A stretch of 64,000 bases of DNA from Verrucomicrobiota bacterium (GTDB lineage Bacteria; Verrucomicrobiota; Verrucomicrobiia; Verrucomicrobiales; Akkermansiaceae), in NCBI GenBank assembly GCA_026397725.1, contig JAPLUI010000321.1, positions 1 through 64,000 of the forward strand, written 5' to 3'. Every line of letters starts with the position of its first letter. Position 1 is the first letter of the stretch. The notes beneath the pieces were generated by a model that was not told the DNA's origin, did no database searches, and worked only from the letters and a program-made list of their open reading frames with translations. The position numbers and the translations under genes are program-made. Of this stretch, positions 53,001-61,029 are shown piece after piece.

Positions 53001-55901
53001 GGCGTCGTCGGCAAAGAGGCGGCGCTGATAATTGCTCTCGGCGCTTTCGGCAAAGGCGCGGAGCGCGTCGTAGATATGTTCCTCAGCCTTTTCCCAGAAT
53101 TGGGCGGGAATGCCCAAGAGGGCTTCAAGACTCCAGGTGCCGGTATCGACCGGCTGCTGGAGGATGGCGCGGCGGTCGAGGTTCACAAGTTCCGTCTGCG
53201 AGAAGAAGTCGCCCTCGCGTTTACCGACCTTTTTCCACTGGGCGCAGACATCGGCGACAAGGGCACTGACCTCATCCTCGATCTTGAGCAAGGATCCGGC
53301 CTCCCCGGCCAGGCGCATGGTACGGAAAATCTCGCCAAGGAGTTTGGTGAAGAACGGTCGCTCGGAGGACGGGAACGAGCGCTCTACGAAGCGCAGGAGC
53401 AAATCCTCCTCGCCGGGCATCGGCTCGGCGCAGACGATGTTAGAGCGGGTGATGGCGGGGCAATCGGCGGGTCGAAGTCCCTGCTTCTGCCAAGCTTTCT
53501 GAGCGCGGAGCCAAAGCGCGAGACCTGCGATCTGAGTGGCGCGGGGGTCGATGTCGATGCCGTGGATGTTGTGTTCAAGGATGAGTTTGGGAATGGAGAG
53601 GAGCGAGGGCGTCTCGCCCTCGCAATCAAAGGAGCAGAGGTTGGAGAAGCCGAGAGCGGGACGCTCTCGCTCCGTTAGGTTTCGAGGATGAGCGCGGGAA
53701 TGGAGCGAGGGCGTCCCGCCCTCGATATTCGAAGGAGAAGGAGAGGGAGAGGTTGGAGAAGGCGAGAGCGGGACGCTCTCGCTCCTTTGAAGAACGAAAC
53801 TCCCCTCACGCAAGCGGGCTTTGACGGGATTGCGTTCGATGTAGCATCGGCACGCATTCAGATGGCGCTGGTTGCGGATGATGCGATCAAAATAGTCCTC
53901 CTGCCAGACCGGGCCGGAACTGCCGAGAGTGCGATTGATTTCCTTGGCGGTGAAACTTTTCCAGGAATGGAGGACTTTGGAAAGGCTCTCGTCCGGGGCG
54001 AGCCTGACAAGGACATGGACATGGTTCGGCATAACGACGAAGCAATCCAAGAGATACCGCAGGCCGTCGAAGTGACGGAGGGCGGTGGCGACGATGCTGG
54101 CGACGGCAGGATCCCGGAGAATGCAACGACCGGCACCAGCATCGAGCCATTCGTCGAGTTTGTCGGAGAATCGGCGGTGAAAATCGTTTTCGGTATCCTC
54201 GTCCCATGGCTGTGGGTTTTGTGCGATCCAGAGTTCGCGCTCTTGTTTCCAGGCCTCGAGTTTCGCCTTGGGTAGGGAGTCGGCCAGGCGCCAGGTGAGG
54301 AAGTAGGTGACGGTTTCCTGTTCCCAGTGAGGCAGATGGGTGCGGTGCTTGTGGATGTCTTCCGAGGGTTTGAGAAAAGGGAGCAAGGGCGTCCCGCCCT
54401 CGATATTCAACGGAGAGGTTGGAGAAGGAGAGGTTGGAGAAGACGAGAGCGGGACGCTCTCGCTCCATTCCCGATAGATGATCTCCAAGAGATCGAAGGC
54501 GTAGAGGCCGAAGTGCATGGAGCCGCAGGCGGGATCGATCAAGCGGATCTGGCGCGGATCCTTGAGCGGACGATGGGCGATGAAGACCGGCTGTTGGAGT
54601 TGCTCTTCCTTGGAGAGATTTTCGGGTGGATGTTGCAGGGCGTGGCGGAGGACTGGCCAGAGGTCGCGGGTGGCGGAATCGTCGGTGGCGACATGGATTT
54701 CCAGGATTTTGCCAGCGCCGCCGTTGAGCCATCCTTCGCGCCAGATCAGGCGCTGGATGATGAACAGGGCGCACCAGAGTTCCAACGCGGTGCCCTGCCA
54801 CGGGCGAGGTCCTCTTTCCGAGGCTTCAAGCTGGGGATTGCAGACGCGGTCGATGAAACGGCTGGTGGCATCCCGGGGATCACCGGGCGCGGGCGCTTGC
54901 TCAATTTTCTCCATCAACTCATAGCCCTCGATGAGCAGAGCGAAGCGGGCTAACTCTTCGATCAGCGGGTTTTCCGGCAGGCGGGAGAAATTGCCACTGC
55001 GGGCGACTTCGGCAACCCAGTCGCTTTTCTCGAAGGCAAGTTCCTCGAATGTAGGCGTCACCAGGAACACATCCATCGGCCGCTTGATCAGATACCGGCA
55101 ACGGTCCTTGAGTGAGGTTTTGCCCTTGGTCATCTCGTACCAGAGGCGGCCGAGGGAGTTGTCGGTTAGAAATTCGACGACGTAGCGCGGGGTGAAGAAC
55201 TGGTTTCTAACGGCCATTTCGCGCGAGTTGCGCGGGGCGGCGGATCCGCCCTGTTTTACATCGCGCATTTTCCGGCGTTCTTCCGGATCGTTGTAATACT
55301 GATAGATCCAGCCGATGGTCTCGTCCTCGGACCAAATGCCGGCGAGTTTGGGATCGTTGATGCGCCCGAGGGCATCCAACAAAGCGGCGCGGCGCGGCCA
55401 GAGCAGAGATGCGGGGTCCGTGCGGTCGAAGAGGATGCCGACCTCACGGCCGATCTCATCAAAGAGGCATTCCAGATAGAGGCGGTAACCGCCATCGGGC
55501 AATTCGATCAAGCCGGGGGCGAGCCCGCCGAATTCCTTGAAGCCGCGGGCGTTGAAGCCGTGGGAATCGCAGGCGGACACGCATTCCTGCACGATGCCCC
55601 GCGCCTCCATCATCTTGAGGGCGGCCAGGCGGTTGAGGAAGGTGAAGGCGGTTTCGCGCAGAAATCCATCGACGCTTTCGAATTCGCTCTCGCCGCTGGC
55701 ACGGCGGTGGTGGATGGCCTCGACGATCTTGCGGCGGGTGAGTTTCTCGGAGTCGTCTAACTGCGGCCCCGGGGCATCGGCGATGGAACCATCGCGGAGG
55801 ACATCAAAGCGCCCCTCCAGTTGCAGGGCGAATTCCTCCTCCAACCCGCGGCGGAATGCCTGGGTGGTGTTGGCGAGGAGGTTGCGGGTGTCGCGGTCCA
55901 T
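50025..55901 (-). CDS. pglX: BREX adenine methyltransferase PglX with in-frame REP/RAYT insertion
   Basis: A 1958-residue PglX, the N6-adenine methyltransferase that marks host DNA in BREX; typical type 1 PglX has about 1200 residues. N-terminal helical region, then SAM motif I LIDPACGSMHFGLYAF (Asp 456). NPPF is at residues 987-990, within YDVALMNPPFGDAS. Between them, residues about 507-707 are a RAYT transposase domain bordered by palindrome-encoded linkers. The PglX sequence resumes with ILEHNIHGIDIDPRATQIA. A second palindrome cluster interrupts the C-terminal part (about 1620-1656). Region 51480-52450, the likely target-recognition domain, is AT-rich. The frame is open throughout. Confidence 0.85.
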   Translation of the reverse strand: MDRDTRNLLANTTQAFRRGLEEEFALQLEGRFDVLRDGSIADAPGPQLDDSEKLTRRKIVEAIHHRRASGESEFESVDGFLRETAFTFLNRLAALKMMEARGIVQECVSACDSHGFNARGFKEFGGLAPGLIELPDGGYRLYLECLFDEIGREVGILFDRTDPASLLWPRRAALLDALGRINDPKLAGIWSEDETIGWIYQYYNDPEERRKMRDVKQGGSAAPRNSREMAVRNQFFTPRYVVEFLTDNSLGRLWYEMTKGKTSLKDRCRYLIKRPMDVFLVTPTFEELAFEKSDWVAEVARSGNFSRLPENPLIEELARFALLIEGYELMEKIEQAPAPGDPRDATSRFIDRVCNPQLEASERGPRPWQGTALELWCALFIIQRLIWREGWLNGGAGKILEIHVATDDSATRDLWPVLRHALQHPPENLSKEEQLQQPVFIAHRPLKDPRQIRLIDPACGSMHFGLYAFDLLEIIYREWSESVPLSSSPTSPSPTSPLNIEGGTPLLPFLKPSEDIHKHRTHLPHWEQETVTYFLTWRLADSLPKAKLEAWKQERELWIAQNPQPWDEDTENDFHRRFSDKLDEWLDAGAGRCILRDPAVASIVATALRHFDGLRYLLDCFVVMPNHVHVLVRLAPDESLSKVLHSWKSFTAKEINRTLGSSGPVWQEDYFDRIIRNQRHLNACRCYIERNPVKARLREGSFVLQRSESVPLSPSPTSPSPSPSNIEGGTPSLHSRAHPRNLTERERPALGFSNLCSFDCEGETPSLLSIPKLILEHNIHGIDIDPRATQIAGLALWLRAQKAWQKQGLRPADCPAITRSNIVCAEPMPGEEDLLLRFVERSFPSSERPFFTKLLGEIFRTMRLAGEAGSLLKIEDEVSALVADVCAQWKKVGKREGDFFSQTELVNLDRRAILQQPVDTGTWSLEALLGIPAQFWEKAEEHIYDALRAFAESAESNYQRRLFADDAAHGFAFIDLCRQRYDVALMNPPFGDASLPSKPYLDETYGDTKGDVYKAFVECFQARLVPAGFLGIISSRTGFFLGQSEDWRTRVVLRLFRPIALADLGMGVLDAMVEVAAYVLRSLSASETRDLTHSIVPTLEAVVLDKQERFSLPKWQAARDGLKRHQAIAELEHLESEGFIQRCDGDVVRYSPNWKAARSGISAPKPVFPPLVCIRTLADDDKAQAIRCQISQPSPQSTFICDPASFKEVPGSPFAYWTSASIRMLFGQFEQFERADRVARLGMNTADNFRFLRSFWEISPIERKDTWVPFVKGGAYARFYADVPLLVNWKAQGIEMKAWIETRPGCSHWSRRIASAEYYHRPGLTWPLRTSSFSPQAMPSGCIFSVRGYAIIAQPEDLPSLLAFCASSAFDYLFKIMLGRFGFPEFVVGILQKIPMPRLTIDTKRQLNFLSSIPWKTKRSIDTANLTSNAFFLPALLTSTESKLVDRTDTWSRNVRRSNETISNIQSEIDGIAFDLYDLDDDDRAVAKAALATETETETETETATDDAEEEIEEEKDAATADSTMLTADLLAYAIGCAIGRWDLRFATGEKPAPPEPAPFDPLPICPPGMLQNADGLPATPVDVPAEYPLRISWPGILVDDKGHDEDIETRVREVLGVVWSESVPLSSSYSFSSGRVEEGRAGRPLSPEETRAGRPCSDSIIHEACEILGVKTLREFFRKPPAFFAVHLTSHSKGSRQAPIYWPLSSPNGLYTLWLYYPRLTADTLFTALRDFLEPKLQYEEGRAFRIRQDAGPTPAPSQRAEIAEADELVDDLRALRDELKRVAPLFKPDLNDGVILNHAPLWRMIGLPKWRKDCQATWEKLAAGDYDWAHLALHLWPERVIPKCATDRSLAIAHGLEDFFWEEIPRDELPNNQRGRGAKKRSKASEAILEAEEETPTVENEDSTQGTGKWRKKKVSTEELQQLIATHTSHAVKAALEALATAPTSGGSKKARKAHN
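50933..51038. repeat. REP palindrome cluster in 3' part of pglX
   Basis: Three short hairpins: aagggcgtcccgccctt (50933-50949), gagggcgtcccgccctc (50966-50982) and gagagcgggacgctctc (51022-51038). Each has a 7-bp stem and a 3-nt loop (tcc or gga). They are read in frame as SESVPLSSSYSF and RAGRPLSPEETRAGRP. The two types are mirror-related, as in BIME elements, and match those around the RAYT domain. Confidence 0.85.
51393..51422. repeat. Hexanucleotide repeat in pglX
   Basis: Five tandem 6-bp units (ggtttc twice, then ggtctc three times), encoding an alternating Thr-Glu run on the minus strand between the recognition domain and an acidic Glu-rich linker. Unit gain or loss would keep the frame and change only linker length. 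Confidence 0.75.
53605..53780. repeat. REP palindromes on one side of the RAYT domain
   Basis: Four hairpins: gagggcgtctcgccctc (53605-53621), gagagcgggacgctctc (53652-53668), gagggcgtcccgccctc (53707-53723) and gagagcgggacgctctc (53764-53780). They alternate between the two mirror types, so they form two BIME-like pairs. All are translated within pglX as Ser/Pro-rich linkers such as SESVPLSPSPTSPS. Confidence 0.88.
53781..54384 (-). mobile_element. RAYT (REP-associated tyrosine transposase) domain nested in pglX
   Basis: About 190 residues match the Y1/RAYT transposase family from end to end: TYFLTWRLADSLPKAKLEAW, DDFHRRFS-like FHRRFSDKLDEWLDAG, the HUH motif CFVVMPNHVHVLVRLAP (His 627 and His 629 of the host frame), HSWKSFTAKEINRTLG, and the catalytic Tyr 670 in WQEDYFDRIIRNQRHL followed by YIERNPVKARLREGSFVL. 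No stop or frameshift occurs. It is bounded by a gagagcg-type palindrome at 53764-53780 and a gggcgtcccgccc palindrome at 54387-54399, the expected REP neighbours of a RAYT. Normally these are free-standing genes. Confidence 0.88.
54387..54461. repeat. REP palindrome pair on the other side of the RAYT domain
   Basis: Hairpins gggcgtcccgccc (54387-54399, outer bases mismatched) and gagagcgggacgctctc (54445-54461). They are read in frame as SESVPLSSSPTSPSP and NIEGGTPLL immediately after PglX motif I. Same two mirror types as the 53.6-53.8 kb cluster. Confidence 0.88.
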
Positions 55902-55995
55902 TTTTGGGAAAAAGCTGAAAACTGAAATGCTGAAATTAGAGGAAGACAGAAGACTTGGAGACAGAAGAAAAGAGGGGTGGATACGAAGTGGAGGT

Positions 55996-56439
55996 TTATG
56001 GGATGCTGTTAGAAATCGCGTTGAAGATCTCGAGTTTCAGGGATTCATCGTCTTCGTCGTGGTTGAGAATCGCCGTAATCCAACGGCCGAGAAGATTTTT
56101 CGAGATGTTACCAGCCGCCACATGATAGCTGATGTTCTCCGCCTCGCGCATGAATTGACCGACACAGTACATGTAGCCGTTGTAGAGCAACATCTGGGCG
56201 CACAGGGTGATGGCGATCCGCTTATTGCCATCCTGAAAGCAGTGAAACTTGCAGGCGCAAAAAAACAGGTGGGTCAGCTTTTCTTCCAAGGTGGGGTAGT
56301 AGTCGTCGTTCTGAATGTGCTCCAGCACGCCCATGAGGGCTGATAGATCGATCGCACCCAGAGCACCCCCGCCGCTAACTGCAACGGTTTTGGCGTGCAC
56401 CTCGACGGCTGTCTCGATGGTTAGGTAACGGTAGGTCAT
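55996..56439 (-). CDS. doc: Doc-type Fic-domain toxin
   Basis: A 147-residue death-on-curing family protein. The Fic/Doc motif is HCFQDGNKR, the HxFx-D-G/A-N-K-R form found in Doc, which phosphorylates EF-Tu rather than AMPylating targets. YRYLTIETAVEVHAKTVAVSGG and LTHLFFCACKF are typical Doc helices. The ATG start at 56439 shares one base with the stop of the preceding gene (TGATG); a GTG one codon earlier is possible. It sits between that gene and pglX inside the BREX operon. Likely a growth-arrest toxin held by its upstream partner. Confidence 0.85.
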   Translation of the reverse strand: MTYRYLTIETAVEVHAKTVAVSGGGALGAIDLSALMGVLEHIQNDDYYPTLEEKLTHLFFCACKFHCFQDGNKRIAITLCAQMLLYNGYMYCVGQFMREAENISYHVAAGNISKNLLGRWITAILNHDEDDESLKLEIFNAISNSIP

Positions 56440-57464
56440 CACTCGCGTTCTTTAAGGCGTTTCATCACGTCCTTGGCCTGTTCGAGGCGCTTGGAGAGCT
56501 CCATGCTTTTCTCGCCGATGAATCGTTCGAATTCGGCAGGGGGCAGCGGCGTCACGTATTGGGAGAGTTGGAGATGAAGCGCGTCTCTGAAGGCAAGGTC
56601 ACGACTGGCCATCTTGTTACGGGCCTTTTCGATGAGGGGCCGCCAATGCGGGAGAGTTTCAAAGCTCCGAAACAGGGCATCGACCTCCGCAGCAGTCAGC
56701 ATCCGTCCCTTCGTCGTGCAGGCGGCCCGCAATTCCTCGGCGAACCCGCACTCGTAGGAGGCGATGAGGTCGAGCACCTCGGAGTAGAAGGTATCCTGCA
56801 CCTTGTCCTTCTCGTGCAAACTCAGGATTTTCCGGTATTCCTTGGATTCCTCTTTGAAAATGCTCACGTAGATGCGGTCCGTGTAAACCGCATATTTGAA
56901 ATTCCCCATGGCCACGCAGTCCTTGAGGGCGGCGGCGAACTGCTTCCGGTAATTGTCCTCAATAAAGGAGGAGTGGATGAAATCCTCGTCCCGCTGGTTG
57001 ATGTATTTGGTCCCGCCGCCGGTTCGCCGGTTGATCGTGTCGATGACGATGTCCAGAATCAGACTGCGGACGAGTCCGGCCCGGTGGCTTTCCGTCATGA
57101 GCATGGCCAAATTCAGGAATGCGCGGAAATCGAAAACGCCAAGCTGTGGGGATTTGGTGATGTTCGCGAAATCTGTTTCGTGAACATCCATGGCCCGAAG
57201 CGCCAACTTGAACGATTTCAATGACTTACCCTTCAAAAGCGCATACCCGTTTTTTTTCAATTCCTCTCCGTTTTTTTCCAGATAATTGTCCACGGTGCGG
57301 GGGGTGATCTCGAAGAACGAGGCCACTTGTTCCTTAAGTAGTACGGTCCGCCCTTCAAAGGGAATCCCTTGAATCCCAGCCGCTTTCTCGATTTCCTTGA
57401 GGGCGTAGGGATTGTTGAGGATGTTCTGGCGGTCGATTTCAGAGGTGGTCAGGTCCTTTTTCAT
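56439..57464 (-). CDS. DNA-binding protein, putative antitoxin/regulator of Doc
   Basis: A 341-residue protein. Residues about 35-75 look like a helix-turn-helix (TVLLKEQVASFFEITPRTVDNYLEKNG). The rest is a helical domain (RAFLNLAMLMTESHRAGLVRSLILD; HSSFIEDNYRKQF) of a kind I associate with putative DNA-binding partners of Fic/Doc proteins in Bacteroidetes and Verrucomicrobia. It starts 22 bp after brxC and its stop overlaps the doc start. Two A-tracts (A8 and A7 on the coding strand) lie in the codons just after the HTH. Its coding is less GC-rich than the flanking brx genes, suggesting separate acquisition. Confidence 0.65.
   Translation of the reverse strand: MKKDLTTSEIDRQNILNNPYALKEIEKAAGIQGIPFEGRTVLLKEQVASFFEITPRTVDNYLEKNGEELKKNGYALLKGKSLKSFKLALRAMDVHETDFANITKSPQLGVFDFRAFLNLAMLMTESHRAGLVRSLILDIVIDTINRRTGGGTKYINQRDEDFIHSSFIEDNYRKQFAAALKDCVAMGNFKYAVYTDRIYVSIFKEESKEYRKILSLHEKDKVQDTFYSEVLDLIASYECGFAEELRAACTTKGRMLTAAEVDALFRSFETLPHWRPLIEKARNKMASRDLAFRDALHLQLSQYVTPLPPAEFERFIGEKSMELSKRLEQAKDVMKRLKERE
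57250..57277. repeat. Two homopolymer tracts in the putative antitoxin gene
   Basis: T8 at 57250-57257 and T7 at 57271-57277 on the + strand, that is A8 and A7 in the coding strand, 13 bp apart at codons about 63-72. Such tracts are rare in this GC-rich window. Slippage in either one would truncate the protein just after the HTH. Confidence 0.8.
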
Positions 57465-57486
57465 GGGAAATAGTCGTTTCGGGATT

Positions 57487-60400
57487 TTACTGGATCAAAA
57501 TCCGTTTCCCTTCGGCGAGTTGCTTTTCGCATTCCTCACGGAGGGCGGCGATGGCGGTGTCGAGCTGTTCAGTGGTTTCGATGCCACCGGAGAAGAACGA
57601 GTTCACGTCGAGGCGGACGAGGCGCTTGCCATCCAACAGGCCGAGCATTTCCTGGATGACCTTCTGGGTGCGGCCTGGGCAGGCGTCGGTGTCGGCACGC
57701 AGCAAGGCGATGCCGGTGCCGGCCGACGCAGGAGTGGCGCAAGCTTCCAGCGGTGCGATCAAGCGGACGCGTTGGTCATCGGCGAGTTCCTCCCAACCAG
57801 GCACCCCGGCGACTTTTTTCAAGGCGGCGGTGTAGGCACTTGAGCGTTGTTCCGAGGCGGCGGTGTGGCGGCGGAGGTATTCCGCTCTCAGCGCGGAAGC
57901 TTGCTGCCCGATGGCGGCGAGTTCCTTGTAGAAGGTCTCGCGGGCGAGGAGGTCACCGAGTTCTTCCGCACGGGAGGAGAAGTCTGGATCAAGATCGGCC
58001 TCGTTTTGGAGGACGGGCCATTCGTCACGCAGGACGGCACGGGCGTTGCCGAGGGCGAGCAAGGCCGGCTCGGTGAGTGTTTCGGTGAGATCGGCGGCAC
58101 GCTTGCGCGACTCCTTGAGCTGTTTGTGGCCGGCACTGAATGACAGGATGGTCTGCTCTTCCGATCCGGAGCGAACCGATTTGAGCAGATCCACCGCTTC
58201 ATGGATCACAGAGGCACCTGGGAGGCGATTGGCGAGGAGCAGCTTGTGGGTGGTGGAGAGGTCTTCCTCGGGAGTGGCACAGGCTTTGCGGATCTCCGTC
58301 GCAACGGCGCCTTGGCTGGCGATGTCCGGCATTTCATGGCCGAACACATCCTTGAAGGCATCATTTGCTTCCACCAGCTTGGAGAAATCAAAGGCCACTT
58401 TTGGCCAGAAGGTGGCGCTCTTGAAGGTGTTGTTATTGCCGAAGAGGACACGTGCCTCTGCGGAGACAGCAGTCTCGACGACCTTGCCTTGGGAGGTGGC
58501 CTCAATTTGGCCGGCACGGAGCAGGCAGGCGATGAACAAGCGGACGACATCGAAGTCCCAGCCGTGGGGCTCCTTGGCAAACTCCTCTGTTAGATAGCGC
58601 CCCGTGGCGGACTCGCCATAACTCGCACGGTTTTTGATGCGGGCCAGGATTTCGGCCAGCGGCCCGGAATCCGTGCAGAGAATCGTCTGACCACTCTCAT
58701 CGCGCAGCAGGTTCAACTTGGCATAGACGGGCGTGAGGCCGTGGAGATTGACCGCGGAGAGGATGGAATCGAGGTCCTGTTTCGTGACACGGGCGGCTCC
58801 TTCAGCATAGCGGTCAAAGACTTCCGGCAGGACGACGCTGAGGGTGCTTTCTGTTACCTTTCCAACTTCCGTGGCATTGTCGCCAGGACTGCGGTCATTG
58901 CCATGAAACCAAATGGTTCCACCAAGAAGTGATTCGCGGATCAAGCGACGCAGTTCGTCGCTGTGGCGGCCCAGGCGTTTCTTCTCATCAGAAACCAGGG
59001 CGAGTTCATCGCGGGTGCGGGCTCCGCGCTCCTTGGCGCCGATGATTTGTTTCGAGCGGAACACTTCAGTGAGATGGTGGTCCACCTTGTCGGCGAGGCG
59101 GGCAACCCAAAACACCGACTTGGTTTCCACCTTGCTGCGCTGGCGCATCTCGGCGGACTCGGATTGATAGTGGCTGTCGTCGGCAGTGAGCGCGAGATGG
59201 AACGGGATGTCACCGTCTTGCTGTACAGGGCGGTTGTTCAGGAACAGGGCGGCCTTGAAGAGCTTGGTGTCGAGAAATTGATGCTGAGGCTGCGGAGCCC
59301 AGAGCTTGCCAACGGTGTCCCGCAGGAGTTCGTTCTCATCGGCGGGTTTCGGCTGGAAGATGTCGCGCTGCCGCTCCCAATCGTCCTCGGCGGGACTGGG
59401 GATGCGGTAGCCATCGTCCCCAAGACGGATGGATTTGGCCTTGGTCAGCGATTCGAGAGCGGTCTTGACCTCGGTCAGGCACGAATCGGCATCGACTGCG
59501 GTATGCATGCAGGCGGCGATGTTCTCCGCCGTGCGGTGGATGCTTTTGACAAACTGGAGCAGACAAATCGCTTTCGCCACGGGCGCGGCCAAGGGATGAT
59601 CGACCTGTTTGGCGATGTCGCTGATTTTTCCGCGGAGTTCGCTGGGGATGTTGCCGGAAACCAGATCATAGATTTGATCGATGCGGGCGAGCGTGCCGAC
59701 CGGTGCCTCGGCCAGCGCCACGTCCGGATGAATGAGGAGCTGTTGGGCGAGCTTGATGATGGTGCGGTTGGCGCCGCCGACGTGGTGGCTGGCACCACTC
59801 TGGGTGCGCAGACCGGACACCACATTGATGATCAGTCCGATCTGATAGGGCAACAGCGGATAGAGCGAGATGAAGCTTTCTCCGGTGAGTTCCGGAAGGC
59901 GGATGTCCGCACTGATGGCGGTGCATTGCGAGAGTTTGCCACGGTGGGCATCGAAGAGCGTGCGGAGAGCCACCTCACCTTCGGCGTTCTTCGATAGGAT
60001 GCGGCGGCTGGTGACTTCGGAAATGTCGGCAGGTTCGAGGTGTACCTGAAGTGGGAAGCGGTCCATCAGTTTCGGCAACTCGATCCGGCGGTCATCCATT
60101 CCGCCAACGATCTCGGTGAGCTTTTCCTGGGAAGTGACGACCAGCCACATCTTGCCGCGACCGATGCGGCCGAGATTTTGAACCAGCGCCTGGAGATCGA
60201 GCATCTTCTGCACGTCGCGGGCCACGAACTGACCGACTTCGTCGATGACAAAGACGAGGTTGCGGCCCGGGCGGCGGCGGTTCATGAGATCCTTGCAACG
60301 TTCTGCCAGAAGCCCCGGGGTCATGTCCGCCCGATTCTGGGCACCTTTCACCCATGAATCCGGCGAGGAATAGGTGGCGGGTTCCAGCTCATGGAAGACT

Positions 60401-61026
60401 TGGGAGGCTCGGTTCAGCGCAAATGAGATCTTGGCCTTTTCATGATCCCAGTCCTTGCCGATTATTTTCTGATAGGTGTTCTTGAAAAAATCGAGACGGC
60501 CCTCGGATTCGAGGTCGATTTCAAGCTGGGCGATGTCGAGGTGGCCGGAGTAGCCGAGGTAGGTAACGAAGCACTTGTGGGTGATCTCCGTCATGCTTTG
60601 ATTCGCCGTGCGCACACCACGGTCGGTGGAGACATCGAAGATGACGGCGTCGGTGGGGATGTGCTCGGTGATCTGTGTTAGCAGGACACCGAGTTTCTTG
60701 CTGTCGGCACGGCGGTCGGCCAGCATCTTGGCCGCCGAGGTTCCGAGAATGTCGCGGGCGGCCAACGCCAGGCCGAGGTTTTTTGCGAAGCTGGATTTTC
60801 CCGATCCGAAGAAACCAGAGACCCAGATGCCGATGTTTTCGTGAGGATTGGCCGGGGTCTCGTTGTATTTTTCGAGGATCTTAAGATAATGGCCGAGAAT
60901 GGAGTCGGTGATGACGTATTCCCGAAGCTCATCCTGGATCAGCGTCTCATCGGTCTGATCGACCTTGATGACTTCCTCGATGTTGCGGTTTGCTTCGCGG
61001 GCTAACAGTTCTTTGATGGCGGACAT
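57487..61026 (-). CDS. brxC: BREX P-loop ATPase BrxC
   Basis: A 1179-residue BrxC, the large ATPase of BREX. Walker A is GIWVSGFFGSGKSSFAKNL at about residues 66-84. NLVFVIDEVGQFVARDVQKM holds Walker B acids. N-terminus AIKELLAREANRNIEEVIKV and DELREYVITDSILGHYLKIL are typical of the family, as is the length (about 1200). A coiled-coil-rich C-terminal third follows. It starts 3 bp downstream of the brxB stop, so translation is tightly coupled. No defects seen. Confidence 0.95.
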   Translation of the reverse strand: MSAIKELLAREANRNIEEVIKVDQTDETLIQDELREYVITDSILGHYLKILEKYNETPANPHENIGIWVSGFFGSGKSSFAKNLGLALAARDILGTSAAKMLADRRADSKKLGVLLTQITEHIPTDAVIFDVSTDRGVRTANQSMTEITHKCFVTYLGYSGHLDIAQLEIDLESEGRLDFFKNTYQKIIGKDWDHEKAKISFALNRASQVFHELEPATYSSPDSWVKGAQNRADMTPGLLAERCKDLMNRRRPGRNLVFVIDEVGQFVARDVQKMLDLQALVQNLGRIGRGKMWLVVTSQEKLTEIVGGMDDRRIELPKLMDRFPLQVHLEPADISEVTSRRILSKNAEGEVALRTLFDAHRGKLSQCTAISADIRLPELTGESFISLYPLLPYQIGLIINVVSGLRTQSGASHHVGGANRTIIKLAQQLLIHPDVALAEAPVGTLARIDQIYDLVSGNIPSELRGKISDIAKQVDHPLAAPVAKAICLLQFVKSIHRTAENIAACMHTAVDADSCLTEVKTALESLTKAKSIRLGDDGYRIPSPAEDDWERQRDIFQPKPADENELLRDTVGKLWAPQPQHQFLDTKLFKAALFLNNRPVQQDGDIPFHLALTADDSHYQSESAEMRQRSKVETKSVFWVARLADKVDHHLTEVFRSKQIIGAKERGARTRDELALVSDEKKRLGRHSDELRRLIRESLLGGTIWFHGNDRSPGDNATEVGKVTESTLSVVLPEVFDRYAEGAARVTKQDLDSILSAVNLHGLTPVYAKLNLLRDESGQTILCTDSGPLAEILARIKNRASYGESATGRYLTEEFAKEPHGWDFDVVRLFIACLLRAGQIEATSQGKVVETAVSAEARVLFGNNNTFKSATFWPKVAFDFSKLVEANDAFKDVFGHEMPDIASQGAVATEIRKACATPEEDLSTTHKLLLANRLPGASVIHEAVDLLKSVRSGSEEQTILSFSAGHKQLKESRKRAADLTETLTEPALLALGNARAVLRDEWPVLQNEADLDPDFSSRAEELGDLLARETFYKELAAIGQQASALRAEYLRRHTAASEQRSSAYTAALKKVAGVPGWEELADDQRVRLIAPLEACATPASAGTGIALLRADTDACPGRTQKVIQEMLGLLDGKRLVRLDVNSFFSGGIETTEQLDTAIAALREECEKQLAEGKRILIQ

Positions 61027-61029
61027 GGC

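Noticed and set aside
52479..53678. A 399-codon frame on the + strand within pglX
   Set aside because: Antisense to the NPPF region of PglX, rich in Gly/Glu/Ala, no motifs.
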